Positions 36,973-46,447 of a stretch of DNA of 64,000 nucleotides are shown here, piece after piece. A model generated the notes under the pieces. The model made no database searches. It worked only from the letters and a program-made list of their open reading frames with translations, and had not been told where the DNA came from. The translations under genes were made by a program, and so were the position numbers. Source of the DNA: Streptomyces sp. Ag109_O5-1 (GTDB taxonomy: Bacteria; Actinomycetota; Actinomycetes; Streptomycetales; Streptomycetaceae); the NCBI RefSeq assembly GCF_003814875.1, contig NZ_RKQF01000001.1, forward strand, positions 10,292,001 to 10,356,000, in the 5' to 3' direction. How positions within the stretch are numbered: position 1 is the first letter of the stretch; each line of letters begins with the position of its first letter.

Positions 36973-38685
36973 TCACGTCCGTACGGCCCGCGCCGCGAGC
37001 AGCGCGATGTCGTCCTCCGAACCGGTCGCCAGGCGGGCGAGGACCGTGTCGACGATCTTGTCCAGCGGGTCGGTGGGGCACAGGGACAGTGCCGTCAGGC
37101 GGTCCAGGCCCAGGTCGATGTCCTCGCCGCGCCGCTCCACCAGCCCGTCGGTGTACAGGAGCAGCACACCGCCGCGTTCCGGGAAGACCCGCTGCTCGTA
37201 CCGGCCGAGCCCGCTGCCCAGCGGCGGGCCGACCGGCACCGGGACCAGCTGCATCTCGCCCCCGGGCGTGAGCCAGGCCGGCGGCAGATGGCCGGCGCTG
37301 GCATAGGTGAGGGTGGCGACCTCGGCGTCACCGAGGACCAGGAAACAGGTGGCCACCCGCTCGAAACCGGAGTCGGCGACCATCCGGTCCGCGCGCTGCA
37401 GGATGCGGCGCGGCGAGAGCCCCGCGAGGGCCAGGGCACGCAAGGTCGAACGGTAGTGGCTCATGGCCACTGCCGCCTCCACGCCGTGGCCCATCACATC
37501 CCCGATGACCAGCATCGTACGGCCGTCGGGCAGGGCCAGGACGTCGTACCAGTCGCCGCCGATCAGTGAGCCGTCGTCGGCGGGCCGGTAGCGTGCGATG
37601 GTCTCCACACCGGCGCGCTGCTGCAGCTGGCCCGGCTCGGAGAGCACGGCCCGCTGCAGCTCCAGTGCCATGGTGTGCTCGCGCTCGAAGCGGACCGCAC
37701 GGTCCAGGGCGCGTGCCGCGCGGGCGGCGAGTTCCCGGGCCACCGTGGCGTCCTCGTTCGAGAACGGCGCCGACTCCCCGGCCCGGGCCAGCATCAGGAT
37801 GCCGAGGACCCGGCCGTCCGAGACCAGGGGCGCGAGGAGCACCGAATGGACACCCGCGGTGATGCACGCACGGGCCGGCGCCCAGCGGGGGATCAGCGAC
37901 CGCCACTGCGCCTCGGTGATCGCGTTGCGCCGCCAGATCCGGCCCGCCGCGAGGTTTTGCCGGGTCCCGGTGCCGCGCGGCCAGCCGACCAGCTCACCGC
38001 GCGCGTCCAGCGCCGCCAGCCCGGTGACCAGCCCGGGACGCGTGGCGTACGCCGCGAGCCGGGTCGGCGCCCGCCGCGCCGACTCCGTGTCCGTGGGACT
38101 GAGCTCCACGCCGGCCGCGTCCGCCAGCTCCGGTACGACGAACTCCGCCAGCTCCCGGCAGGTCCCGGCGACATCGGTGCCCGTCCCGATCCGGGACGCG
38201 GCCGAGTCCAGCAGCGCCAGCCGCCGATGGGCGCGCTCCAGCTCGTACAGGTACTGCTGCGGCTCGCTGATCTCCAGGCCCACCCCGGCGACGCCCACGA
38301 CCCTGCCCGTGCTGTCGACCATCCGGTGGTACACACAGCGCCACTCCCGGACCTGGTGCGGCGAGTCCACCCAGGTCCGCCCGGTCACGACGATCTCGCG
38401 TGGCTGTCCGTCGCGCAGGATGTCCCGCAGCACCTGCTCCGACCGCCGTATGTGCGGCAGCACCTCGTGCAGCTTGTGGCCGATGTACGCGGCGGCGGGC
38501 AGGCCCGTCATCCGGGCCGTGTGCGGATTGACGTACAGATAGCGCAGATCGGTGTCGAGGACCACGAACACGGCGGCCGAGTCCTCGACCATGCCGCGCA
38601 GCAGGTCGAAGTAGCCGATGTCCACGGTGGGCGCGGCCGGACCGACCGGTGGTGCCGGTCGTCCCGAGGAGGTGTCCCTGTCCAC
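36973..38685 (-). CDS. PAS-GAF-SpoIIE protein phosphatase
   Basis: 570 aa, GTG start after GAGGAGG. PAS domain at ~20-140 (VFVVLDTDLRYLYVNPHTARM, then VVGVAGVGLEIS), GAF domain ~150-320 (LALLDSAASRIGTGTDV), and a C-terminal PP2C-like SpoIIE domain ~345-570 (LQRAVLSEP, GGDWYDVLALPDG, VIGDVMGHGVEAA, ASAGHLPPAWL, LYTDGLVERR). It probably dephosphorylates an anti-sigma-antagonist protein when its sensors detect a ligand or redox change. Unlike the 1081-aa protein at 8562 it lacks the kinase domain. Divergent from the nitrate-reductase fusion gene. Confidence 0.92.
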   Translation of the reverse strand: MDRDTSSGRPAPPVGPAAPTVDIGYFDLLRGMVEDSAAVFVVLDTDLRYLYVNPHTARMTGLPAAAYIGHKLHEVLPHIRRSEQVLRDILRDGQPREIVVTGRTWVDSPHQVREWRCVYHRMVDSTGRVVGVAGVGLEISEPQQYLYELERAHRRLALLDSAASRIGTGTDVAGTCRELAEFVVPELADAAGVELSPTDTESARRAPTRLAAYATRPGLVTGLAALDARGELVGWPRGTGTRQNLAAGRIWRRNAITEAQWRSLIPRWAPARACITAGVHSVLLAPLVSDGRVLGILMLARAGESAPFSNEDATVARELAARAARALDRAVRFEREHTMALELQRAVLSEPGQLQQRAGVETIARYRPADDGSLIGGDWYDVLALPDGRTMLVIGDVMGHGVEAAVAMSHYRSTLRALALAGLSPRRILQRADRMVADSGFERVATCFLVLGDAEVATLTYASAGHLPPAWLTPGGEMQLVPVPVGPPLGSGLGRYEQRVFPERGGVLLLYTDGLVERRGEDIDLGLDRLTALSLCPTDPLDKIVDTVLARLATGSEDDIALLAARAVRT

Positions 38686-38823
38686 CCGGACCTCCTCGCC
38701 TGCCCCCGCCCTCGGCCGCCCTCATCGTCCATCAGGTCGCTGTGCGGCGCATCTCGGACGCTCCCGCTCACATCGCCCGGGGCCGGTCTGTGCGGCGGCC
38801 TTAACCCCCGTTGATCAGGAGCG

Positions 38824-38839
38824 GTGACGCCGGCGTAAT
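38824..38839 (+). promoter_or_regulatory. Possible GlnR-like site
   Basis: GTGAC-GCCGGC-GTAAT lies about 25 bp before the start of the nitrate-reductase fusion. The first half fits the GTnAC half of GlnR boxes and the spacing is 6, but the second half matches only three of five bases of GAAAC. Nitrate assimilation genes are classic GlnR targets. Weak evidence. Confidence 0.25.
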
Positions 38840-38864
38840 CACCCGTACCTACCGTCGAGGTCGG

Positions 38865-41800
38865 ATGGAAGAGGCTGACCAGCAAGAACAGGGGGCGCCC
38901 GTGGCAGCGCCGGACTCGCGCAGCACCGACACCGGAAAGGTGCGGACCGTGTGCTCGTACTGCGGGGTCGGCTGCGGCATGGTCCTGGACATCGGCCCGG
39001 GCCCGGACGGCCGCCGTAGCGTCCTCAAGGCCTCCGGCGACAAGGAGCACCCGGCGAACTTCGGGCGGCTGTGCACCAAGGGCGCCACCACCGCCGACAT
39101 GCTCTCCGCTCCCGGCCGTCTGACCACCGCCCTGCTGCGGCCCGAGCGGGGCGAGGAGGCCGTGCCCACTTCGGTGGACACGGCGGTCGCCGAGACCGCG
39201 CGGCGGCTGCGCGCCATTCTCGACGAGCACGGCCCGGACACGGTCGCCCTCTATGTCTCCGGCCAGATGAGCCTGGAGGCCCAGTACCTCGCGAACAAGC
39301 TCACCAAGGGCTATCTGCGCACCAACAACATCGAGTCGAACTCCCGGCTGTGCATGGCCAGCGCCGGCACCGGCTACAAGCTCTCCCTGGGTGCCGACGG
39401 CCCGCCCGGCTCGTACGAGGACCTCGACAAGGCGGACGTCTTCCTGGTCATCGGCGCCAACATGGCCGACTGCCACCCCATCCTCTTCCTGCGCCTGATG
39501 GACCGGGTGAAGGCGGGCGCGAAACTGATCGTCGTCGACCCGCGCCGTACCGCCACCGCCGCCAAGGCCGACCTCTTCCTCCAGGTCAGGCCCGGCACCG
39601 ACCTCGCGCTGCTCAACGGCCTGCTCCACCTGCTGTACGAGAACGGGCATACCGATCCCGAGTTCGTCGCCGCGTACACCGAGGGCTGGGAGGCGATGCC
39701 GGAGTTCCTCGCCGACTACCCGCCCGCGACCGTCGCGGAGACCGCCGGCATCCCCGAGGCCGACCTGCGCGCGGCGGCCCGGCTGATCGGCGAGGCGGGG
39801 GAGTGGACCAGCTGCTGGACCATGGGCCTCAACCAGTCCACGCACGGCACCTGGAACACCAACGCGCTGATCAACCTGCACCTGGCCACCGGAAAGATCT
39901 GCCGTCCGGGCAGCGGCCCGTTCTCCCTCACCGGCCAGCCCAACGCCATGGGCGGCCGGGAGATGGGTTACATGGGACCCGGGCTGCCCGGCCAGCGGTC
40001 GGTCCTGGTCGACTCCGACCGAGCCTTCGCCGAGGAGGTGTGGGGACTGGAACCCGGCACGATCCGCGCCGACGGCGTCGGCAAGGGCACCGTCGAGATG
40101 TACCGGAAGATGGCCGACGGCGAGATCAAGGCCTGCTGGATCATCTGCACCAACCCGGTCGCCTCCGTCGGCAACCGCAAGACGGTCATCGAGGGCCTGG
40201 AGGCCGCCGAGTTCGTCGTGACCCAGGACGTCTTCACCGACACCGAGACCAACGCCTACGCCGACGTCGTCCTGCCCGCCGCCCTGTGGACCGAGACCGA
40301 GGGCGTCCTCATCAACAGCGAGCGCAACCTCACCCTCGCCCGCCCGGCCGCCGACCCGCCCGGCGAGGCCACCGCCGACTGGCGTCTGATCGCCGGGGTG
40401 GCCCGGGCGATGGGCTTCGAGGACGGCTTCTCCTACGACAGCGCGGAGGAGATCTTCGAGGAGATCAAGCGCTTCCACAACCCGCAGACCGGCTACGACC
40501 TGCGGGGCGTGACCTACGACCGGCTGCGCACCACCCCCGTCCAGTGGCCCGCCGCCACCGCCGACGGACCCGAACGCAACCCGGTCCGGTACGTGAACGC
40601 CGACGGGTCCCTCACCTTCGCCACCGCCTCCGGCCGTGCCGCCTTCCACGCCCGGCCGCACCTGGACCCCGCCGAGATGCCGGACGACGACTACCCCTTC
40701 GTCCTGAACACCGGGCGCCTCCAGCACCAGTGGCACACCCTGACCAAGACCGCGAAGGTCGCCAAACTGAACAAGCTCAACCCCGGCCCGTTCGTCGAGG
40801 TCCACCCCGAGGACGCGGCCGCGCTCGGCCTCGCCGACGGCGACTCCGTCGAGGTGGCCTCGCGACGCGGCCGGGCCGTGCTGCCCGCGGTCGTCACGGA
40901 CCGGGTGCTGCCCGGGGCCTGCTTCGCGCCCTTCCACTGGAACGACCTGTTCGGCGAGTACCTCAGCGTCAACGCCGTGACCAGCGACGCGGTCGACCCC
41001 CTGTCCTTCCAGCCCGAGTTGAAGGTGTGCGCGGTGTCGCTGACCAGGGTGTCCACACCGGTGACCGTGCAGCCCCCGGGCGCCGAGGCGACCCCGGCCG
41101 CCGCCGTCGTGTCCCCTGCCGTCGTCGTGCCCGCTGCCGCCGTCGTCGCTCCCACCGCCGTGCTGGCGTCCGCCGCCTCCGTCTTCGGCCTCCGGCCCGC
41201 CCCGCCGCCGGTCCTGACCGAACGCGAACGGCAGTACCTCGTCGGCTTCCTGGCCGGCATCCCGGCCGGTGCCCCCGGTGTTCCCGTGCTGCCGCCGGAC
41301 GCGCCCTTCAGCCCCGAGCACGCCCTGTGGGTCAACGGCACCCTCGCCGGTATGTACTCCCGGTCGGCGTCGGCCCCCGTGACGGCGCAGACGCCCGGCC
41401 GCCAAGTGGTCATCCTGTGGGCCTCGCAGACCGGCAACGCCGAGGACTTCGCCGCCGCCACCGCCGAGCGCCTCACCGCGGGCGGCCACGCGGCCTCCCT
41501 CGTCGCCATGGACGAGGCCGACCCGGCCGCCCTGCCCACCGGCGCCGACCTGCTGCTGATCACCAGCACCTTCGGCGACGGCGACGCCCCCGACAACGGC
41601 GCCGGCTTCTGGGACGGCCTCACGACCCTGGACACCGGGCGCCTGGCGGGCCGCCGGTTCGCCGTGCTGGCCTTCGGCGACTCCAGCTACGACGACTTCT
41701 GCGGACACGGACGGCGTCTGGACAGCCGTATGGACGAACTCGGCGCGGTCCGGCTCGCACCGCGCACCGACTGCGAACCGGACTACGAGACACAGGCGGA

Positions 41801-43013
41801 GGCCTGGCTGGACCAGGTGCTCATCGCTCTCAAGGACGAGCCCGCCCCCGCTCCCGCCGCCCTCCCGGCCCCCGCACCCGCCAGGTCCCGGCGGCCGGCC
41901 CCCGTCACCGCCCGGCTCGTGGGCAACCAGTTGCTCAGCCTGCCCGGTGCCGGCAAGGAGGTCCGCCGCTTCACCTTCGACACCCGCGACAGCGAGACCC
42001 CGCTGGTCTACGAGGCGGGCGACGCGCTCGGCGTACGACCGCTCAACTCCCGTGATCTGGTGGAAGAATGGCTGACAGTCACCGGAGTCGACGCCGCAAC
42101 CGCCGTAGAGCTCAACGGAGTCGGTGAAGTCCCCTTCGCCGAGGCCCTGTTGCGGCACCTGGACATCACCCGGATCACCCCGGACCTGCTCCGGTTCGTC
42201 GCCGAACGCGCCCGTGACCCGCGCGAGCTGCGCAAACTGCTGCGCCCCGACAACAAGGACGAGCTCGCCAAGTGGTCCTGGGGGCGGCAGGCGGCCGACA
42301 TCGCGGCCGAGTTCGGGATCCGCGCGCAGGCGGGGGAGTGGGCGGGGGTGCTGGGCAAGCTGCAGCCGCGCCTCTACTCCATTTCGTCCAGCCCGCTCAC
42401 CGACCCCCACCAGGTCTCCCTCACCGTCTCGGTCGTCCGCTACGAGAACCTGCACGGCAAGCCCCGGCAGGGCGTCTGCTCCCCGTTCCTCGCCGACGCC
42501 GAGCCGGGCACCGAGGTCCCGGTGCACGTCCAGCGCTCCCCGCACTTCCGGCCGCCCGCCGACCCGGTCACCCCGATGGTGATGGTCGGCCCCGGCACCG
42601 GAGTGGCTCCGTTCGTCGGCTTCCTGGAGGAGCGCCGCGCCCGCGGCCACCGCGGCCCCAACTGGCTGTTCTTCGGCGAACAGCACCGGGCCACCGACTT
42701 CTACTACCAGGAGGAGCTCACCGCCCTGCTCTCCGACGGCACCCTGAGCCGCCTCGACACCGCCTTCTCCCGCGACCAGCGCGCCAAGGTCTACGTCCAG
42801 GACCGGATGCGCGAACACGGCCCGCTGCTGTGGTCCTGGCTCCAGGACGGTGCCCACTTCTACGTCTGCGGCGACGCCTCCCGCATGGCCAAGGACGTCG
42901 ACAACGCCCTGAAGGACATCGCCACCCTGCACGGCGGACTGACCGAGGACGAGGCGAGGGCCTATGTGAAACAGCTGGCCACGGAGAAGCGTTACGTCCG
43001 GGACGTCTACTGA
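38865..43013 (+). CDS. Single-chain assimilatory nitrate reductase / flavoprotein reductase fusion
   Basis: 1382 aa from the ATG at 38865. N-terminal ~700 residues are a molybdopterin oxidoreductase of the NasA/NapA type: [4Fe-4S] ligands C30, C33, C37 (CSYCGVGC) and C70 (GRLCTKG), and a probable molybdenum-ligand cysteine in SNSRLCMAS. After a long Ala/Pro/Val linker (~730-780) comes a CysJ-like module: flavodoxin domain (ILWASQTGNAEDF), then an FAD/NADPH reductase part (LQPRLYSISSSPLTDPHQV, GPGTGVAPFVGFLEERRARG, ending EKRYVRDVY). The fusion should carry electrons from NADPH via FAD and FMN to the Mo centre. Related fusions are annotated in actinomycetes. No nitrite reductase or transporter is adjacent. 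Confidence 0.9.
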   Translation: MEEADQQEQGAPVAAPDSRSTDTGKVRTVCSYCGVGCGMVLDIGPGPDGRRSVLKASGDKEHPANFGRLCTKGATTADMLSAPGRLTTALLRPERGEEAVPTSVDTAVAETARRLRAILDEHGPDTVALYVSGQMSLEAQYLANKLTKGYLRTNNIESNSRLCMASAGTGYKLSLGADGPPGSYEDLDKADVFLVIGANMADCHPILFLRLMDRVKAGAKLIVVDPRRTATAAKADLFLQVRPGTDLALLNGLLHLLYENGHTDPEFVAAYTEGWEAMPEFLADYPPATVAETAGIPEADLRAAARLIGEAGEWTSCWTMGLNQSTHGTWNTNALINLHLATGKICRPGSGPFSLTGQPNAMGGREMGYMGPGLPGQRSVLVDSDRAFAEEVWGLEPGTIRADGVGKGTVEMYRKMADGEIKACWIICTNPVASVGNRKTVIEGLEAAEFVVTQDVFTDTETNAYADVVLPAALWTETEGVLINSERNLTLARPAADPPGEATADWRLIAGVARAMGFEDGFSYDSAEEIFEEIKRFHNPQTGYDLRGVTYDRLRTTPVQWPAATADGPERNPVRYVNADGSLTFATASGRAAFHARPHLDPAEMPDDDYPFVLNTGRLQHQWHTLTKTAKVAKLNKLNPGPFVEVHPEDAAALGLADGDSVEVASRRGRAVLPAVVTDRVLPGACFAPFHWNDLFGEYLSVNAVTSDAVDPLSFQPELKVCAVSLTRVSTPVTVQPPGAEATPAAAVVSPAVVVPAAAVVAPTAVLASAASVFGLRPAPPPVLTERERQYLVGFLAGIPAGAPGVPVLPPDAPFSPEHALWVNGTLAGMYSRSASAPVTAQTPGRQVVILWASQTGNAEDFAAATAERLTAGGHAASLVAMDEADPAALPTGADLLLITSTFGDGDAPDNGAGFWDGLTTLDTGRLAGRRFAVLAFGDSSYDDFCGHGRRLDSRMDELGAVRLAPRTDCEPDYETQAEAWLDQVLIALKDEPAPAPAALPAPAPARSRRPAPVTARLVGNQLLSLPGAGKEVRRFTFDTRDSETPLVYEAGDALGVRPLNSRDLVEEWLTVTGVDAATAVELNGVGEVPFAEALLRHLDITRITPDLLRFVAERARDPRELRKLLRPDNKDELAKWSWGRQAADIAAEFGIRAQAGEWAGVLGKLQPRLYSISSSPLTDPHQVSLTVSVVRYENLHGKPRQGVCSPFLADAEPGTEVPVHVQRSPHFRPPADPVTPMVMVGPGTGVAPFVGFLEERRARGHRGPNWLFFGEQHRATDFYYQEELTALLSDGTLSRLDTAFSRDQRAKVYVQDRMREHGPLLWSWLQDGAHFYVCGDASRMAKDVDNALKDIATLHGGLTEDEARAYVKQLATEKRYVRDVY

Positions 43014-44176
43014 TCCGTTGACCGGTTCCGCATCAGCTGCCGCATGGTGAGGGCAAGTTGCAGCCGGAACCGGCCCTGCGGGGTGCGCACCGGCCAGCCC
43101 AGCAGATGCTCCGCGTGCGTCAACCGGTCCTGGAGCGTGGAGTGATGGACGTTGACCTCGACGGCCGCCGCCCGCAGACTCGCCGTCGACGCGACCGCGT
43201 GCAGCGTGCGCAGCATCCAGGGCGCATCCGCCGCCGCGGCCTCCACGGCACGGACGTCCGGCGCCGGTTCGGCTCCGGGTACGACGAGACCGGCGAGCAG
43301 CGCGACACCGCCCAGATCGTCGCTGTGCACGACCGGCCGGCCGCCCGGCTCCTGCGCGCCGCCGTCGGAGCTGAACCGCAGCGCGGTGCGGGCCGCCGCC
43401 CAGGAGTCGGGGAGATCCGCGACGGCCACGGCCGGGCCCACACCGGCACGTTCCGCCGACGGCGCCGGACGTCCGTCGGCCGCGATCCCGCGCGGGCCGC
43501 CGCCGACGATGTGTTGCGGGCTGCCGCCCACGATCTGCTGCGCAGCGTCGGCCACGAGCCCACGCGGACCGTCCGCCACGCCCCGGGGCGGACCGTCGGT
43601 CACGGTGCGGGGCAGGCCGTCGGTCAGGATGCGGGGCAGGCCGTCCGCCACCGCCACCGCCCGGAACCGCGCCGCCGGGTCGGTGGTGTCCAGGCCGAGC
43701 CGGCGGGCCGCATACAGCCGGGCCGGTAGTGGGGCGTCGGCGTCCAGGACCGTCTCCACCAGCGCGGGATCGTCCACCGGCGGCGCCGGGGCCCGCCCCC
43801 GGGTGCGGTCGAGCACGGACCGTACGGCCGCCGAGGCCCGCTCCAGGATCACCGCGTCCACGACGCTCGGCCCGGCGTCCCCGGCCCGCTCCAGCCAGAG
43901 CGCGGGCGGCCCGCCCGGCACCAGCGGCGCGCAGGGCCAGCCGGGCTCGGGGGCGCCCTCGCTGTCCTTGCGGCGGCCGTCCGGTTCCACCCGCAGCCGG
44001 ACCCGCCGTTCCTCGTCGGCAAGGCGCGCCGCACAGCCGGCGAGCACGGCGGCCCCGCGCACCAGCGCCTCCAGACCGGCCCGGGCCTCGGCCAGCCGGT
44101 CGAAGTAGGCGATGACCGCGACGGCGGCCCCGGCATCCGGGTCCACCGCGGCCAGCCGCCCCGCCAGCTCTTTCAT
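43007..44176 (-). CDS. PucR/CdaR-type transcriptional regulator
   Basis: 389 aa from the ATG at 44176. The C terminus holds the PucR-type helix-turn-helix: LRTLHAVASTASLRAAAVEV, then NVHHSTLQDRLTHAEHLLGW and a closing LALTMRQLMRN. The middle resembles the GGDEF-like CdaR domain (AVAVADLPDSWAAARTALRF) interrupted by an 8-residue tandem repeat. The gene ends inside the last codons of the convergent nitrate-reductase fusion (7-bp overlap) and is divergent from the IorB-like gene, which is its most likely target. Confidence 0.82.
   Translation of the reverse strand: MKELAGRLAAVDPDAGAAVAVIAYFDRLAEARAGLEALVRGAAVLAGCAARLADEERRVRLRVEPDGRRKDSEGAPEPGWPCAPLVPGGPPALWLERAGDAGPSVVDAVILERASAAVRSVLDRTRGRAPAPPVDDPALVETVLDADAPLPARLYAARRLGLDTTDPAARFRAVAVADGLPRILTDGLPRTVTDGPPRGVADGPRGLVADAAQQIVGGSPQHIVGGGPRGIAADGRPAPSAERAGVGPAVAVADLPDSWAAARTALRFSSDGGAQEPGGRPVVHSDDLGGVALLAGLVVPGAEPAPDVRAVEAAAADAPWMLRTLHAVASTASLRAAAVEVNVHHSTLQDRLTHAEHLLGWPVRTPQGRFRLQLALTMRQLMRNRSTDQ
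43478..43645 (-). repeat. 24-bp coding repeat, seven degenerate units
   Basis: Inside the PucR-type gene, seven consecutive 8-residue units: DGLPRILT, DGLPRTVT, DGPPRGVA, DGPRGLVA, DAAQQIVG, GSPQHIVG, GGPRGIAA. The first units are most alike and later ones drift. The array sits before the CdaR-like segment and likely forms an extended loop. Confidence 0.85.
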
Positions 44177-44310
44177 ACCGCCATGATGCGCCATCCGGCG
44201 GTACGCGGGGGAGGCAGGCAACCCATGCCGGCCCTCGTCCCTCATAGCTGTCAGGACACGGCTGTCGAGACACAGCTCTGACACAGGAACCGACCGACAG
44301 GAGCCCTCGC

Positions 44311-46416
44311 TTGGACCGCAACGAGCCCGTGCGGGACGCCGGACCGTCCCGCCGGAGATTCATGGTCTACACGGTGGCCGCGACCACCCTCACGGTCGCG
44401 GCCCCGCTCGGCTGCGACACCCAGCGGGCCGACGGCGCCACCCAGGCCTCCGACGTCCTGGTCACCGGCACCGACGACGAGATGCTGGTCCTGGAGGTCA
44501 CGGCCGCCAACGAGGTCGTCGTACGGCTGCCCCGGGTCGAGGTCGGCCAGGGCATCACCACCGCCGTCGCCATGATGATCGCCGAGGAACTGGACGCCCG
44601 TCTCACCGACGTACGGATCCCGCTCGCCGACGCGCGCAGCAAGGGCAACCAGTACACCGGCGGGTCCAGTTCGGTCAGCTCCCTGTACGACCCCGCCCGG
44701 CAGCTCGCCGCCACCGCGCGCGCCCGCCTGGTGACCGCGGCCGCCCGCCGCTGGAGGCTCCCCGCGCACTCCCTGCGCACCTGGAACACCCGGGTCGTCG
44801 CCCCGGACGGCCGGATGGCCACCTTCGGCTCGCTCACCGCGAGCGCCGCCCGGATCCGGACCCCCGACGTGTCGAGCAAGCCCAAGCCGGCCGCCCGGCA
44901 CAAGGTGATCGGGAAGCCGACGACCAGGATCGACGCCCGGGACATCGTCACCGGCGCCGCGAAGTACACGGGTGACCTGGCGGTGGCCGGGGCGAAGCCG
45001 ACCGTGGTGGCCCGGCCGCCGACGCTGCGCGGCAGGCTGGTCTCCCTCGACGACACCGCGGCCCGCGCCCTGCCCGGCGTACAGGCGGTGGTGAGGATCC
45101 CCGGCGGAGTCGCGGTCGTGGCCGACACCTTCCACCACGCCTTCCAGGCCCGGGACGCGCTGAGGATCACCTGGGCTCCCGGCCCGCTGGCGCCCCTGTC
45201 CGACAAGGAGATCCGCTCCCGGCTGCGCGCCGCGGTACCCCGCCTCGGCACCCCACCCCACGGATCGGCGCAGATCGAGGGCGAGTTCGCGTTCGCCTTC
45301 GTCAGCCACGCCCCGATGGAGGTGCTGACCGCCATCGCCGACGTCCGCTCCGACCGGGCCGAGCTGTGGTTCTCCACGCAGACGCCGATGGACGCCCGCG
45401 ACACCGTCGCCGACCTGCTCGGACTGGCGAAGTCGGCGGTACGGGTCCATGTGATGCGCGGTGGCGGCTCGTTCGGGCGGCGGCTTGAGTTCGACGCGGC
45501 GATCGAGGCGGCGCTCATCTCCAAGGCGGCCCGCAAACCCGTGAAGTTGATGTGGAGCCGCAACGACGACACCCGGCACGGCAGGATGCGCCCCGCGAGC
45601 CACCACCGGATCCGGGCCAGCGTCGCGGGCGGCCGTGTCGTGGCGTTCCAGCACATGACGGCCTCGGTCGGGGAGTCGTCCGACAAGGCCGGCCTGACCG
45701 CGCAGACCGGCGGGGTACGGCCGTTGCCCAGCGACAGCGGGCTGTACAACTTCGGCCGCGTGGGCGGCGATTCCGGCGGCATCGAGCTGCCGATCCCGCT
45801 CGGCGCCTGGCGCTCGGTGGACTCCGGGACGAGCCGCACGGCGGAGGAGATCGTCGTCGACGAGGTGGCACGCGGCCTGCACCAGGACCCGGTCGCGTTC
45901 CGCCGCACCACCCTGCGCAGCAAGGCGGTGAAGGCCGTACTCGCCAAGGCGGCCGCCGCCGGGCACTGGGGCCGCCCCATGCCCTCCGGTACGGCCCAGG
46001 GCGTGGCCGTCCACGAGGAGTACGGATCCGCCGTCGCCTGCCTCGCCGAGATCGACGCCACCGACCCGAAGAACCCCCGGGTCACCAAGGTCGTGATGGC
46101 CGCAGACGTCGGTACGGCCGTCAACCCGCGCGGCCTGGAGGCACAGCTCATGGGCACGGCCGTCGACGGCATCTCCACGGTGCTGCGGGCCGGGCTGCAC
46201 ATCGACCGGGGCGCGGTGCGCGAGGGCAGCTTCGCCGACTTCCACTACGCCCGCCAGCGGCACGCGCCACTGGAGTTCGAGGCGCACATCGTCCCTTCGG
46301 GCCGGGAGCCGGGCGGCGCCGGCGAACTCGGCGTTCCCGCGGCGGCGGGCGCGGTCGCCAACGCCTACGCCCGCGCCACCGGCACCAAGCCCCGAAGCTT
46401 CCCCCTCGACTTCTGA
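44311..46416 (+). CDS. Molybdenum hydroxylase large subunit (IorB-like, Tat-exported)
   Basis: 701 aa, TTG start seven bases after AGGAG. A twin-arginine signal is present (SRRRFMVYTVAATTLTVA). The protein is an aldehyde/xanthine-dehydrogenase-type Mo subunit of the IorB group: VEVGQGITTAVAMMIAEELD, MRGGGSFGRRLEFDAAIEAA, LGAWRSVDSGTSRTAEEIVVDE, and near the C terminus GGAGELGVPAAAGAVANA with the catalytic glutamate. Such enzymes hydroxylate aromatic heterocycles or aldehydes with water as oxygen source. The 2Fe-2S partner follows 31 bp downstream. Length is close to the ~700-750 aa typical of IorB proteins. Physiological substrate unknown. Confidence 0.9.
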   Translation: MDRNEPVRDAGPSRRRFMVYTVAATTLTVAAPLGCDTQRADGATQASDVLVTGTDDEMLVLEVTAANEVVVRLPRVEVGQGITTAVAMMIAEELDARLTDVRIPLADARSKGNQYTGGSSSVSSLYDPARQLAATARARLVTAAARRWRLPAHSLRTWNTRVVAPDGRMATFGSLTASAARIRTPDVSSKPKPAARHKVIGKPTTRIDARDIVTGAAKYTGDLAVAGAKPTVVARPPTLRGRLVSLDDTAARALPGVQAVVRIPGGVAVVADTFHHAFQARDALRITWAPGPLAPLSDKEIRSRLRAAVPRLGTPPHGSAQIEGEFAFAFVSHAPMEVLTAIADVRSDRAELWFSTQTPMDARDTVADLLGLAKSAVRVHVMRGGGSFGRRLEFDAAIEAALISKAARKPVKLMWSRNDDTRHGRMRPASHHRIRASVAGGRVVAFQHMTASVGESSDKAGLTAQTGGVRPLPSDSGLYNFGRVGGDSGGIELPIPLGAWRSVDSGTSRTAEEIVVDEVARGLHQDPVAFRRTTLRSKAVKAVLAKAAAAGHWGRPMPSGTAQGVAVHEEYGSAVACLAEIDATDPKNPRVTKVVMAADVGTAVNPRGLEAQLMGTAVDGISTVLRAGLHIDRGAVREGSFADFHYARQRHAPLEFEAHIVPSGREPGGAGELGVPAAAGAVANAYARATGTKPRSFPLDF

Positions 46417-46447
46417 CCCACCGCCTCCCGACTCCCAGAAGGCACCG

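Noticed and set aside
38508..44363. 1951-codon open frame on the minus strand
   Set aside because: It runs antisense through the nitrate-reductase fusion and the PucR gene; composition is Gly/Ala/Val/Arg/Asp-rich with no domains. It is a shadow caused by high GC and codon bias.
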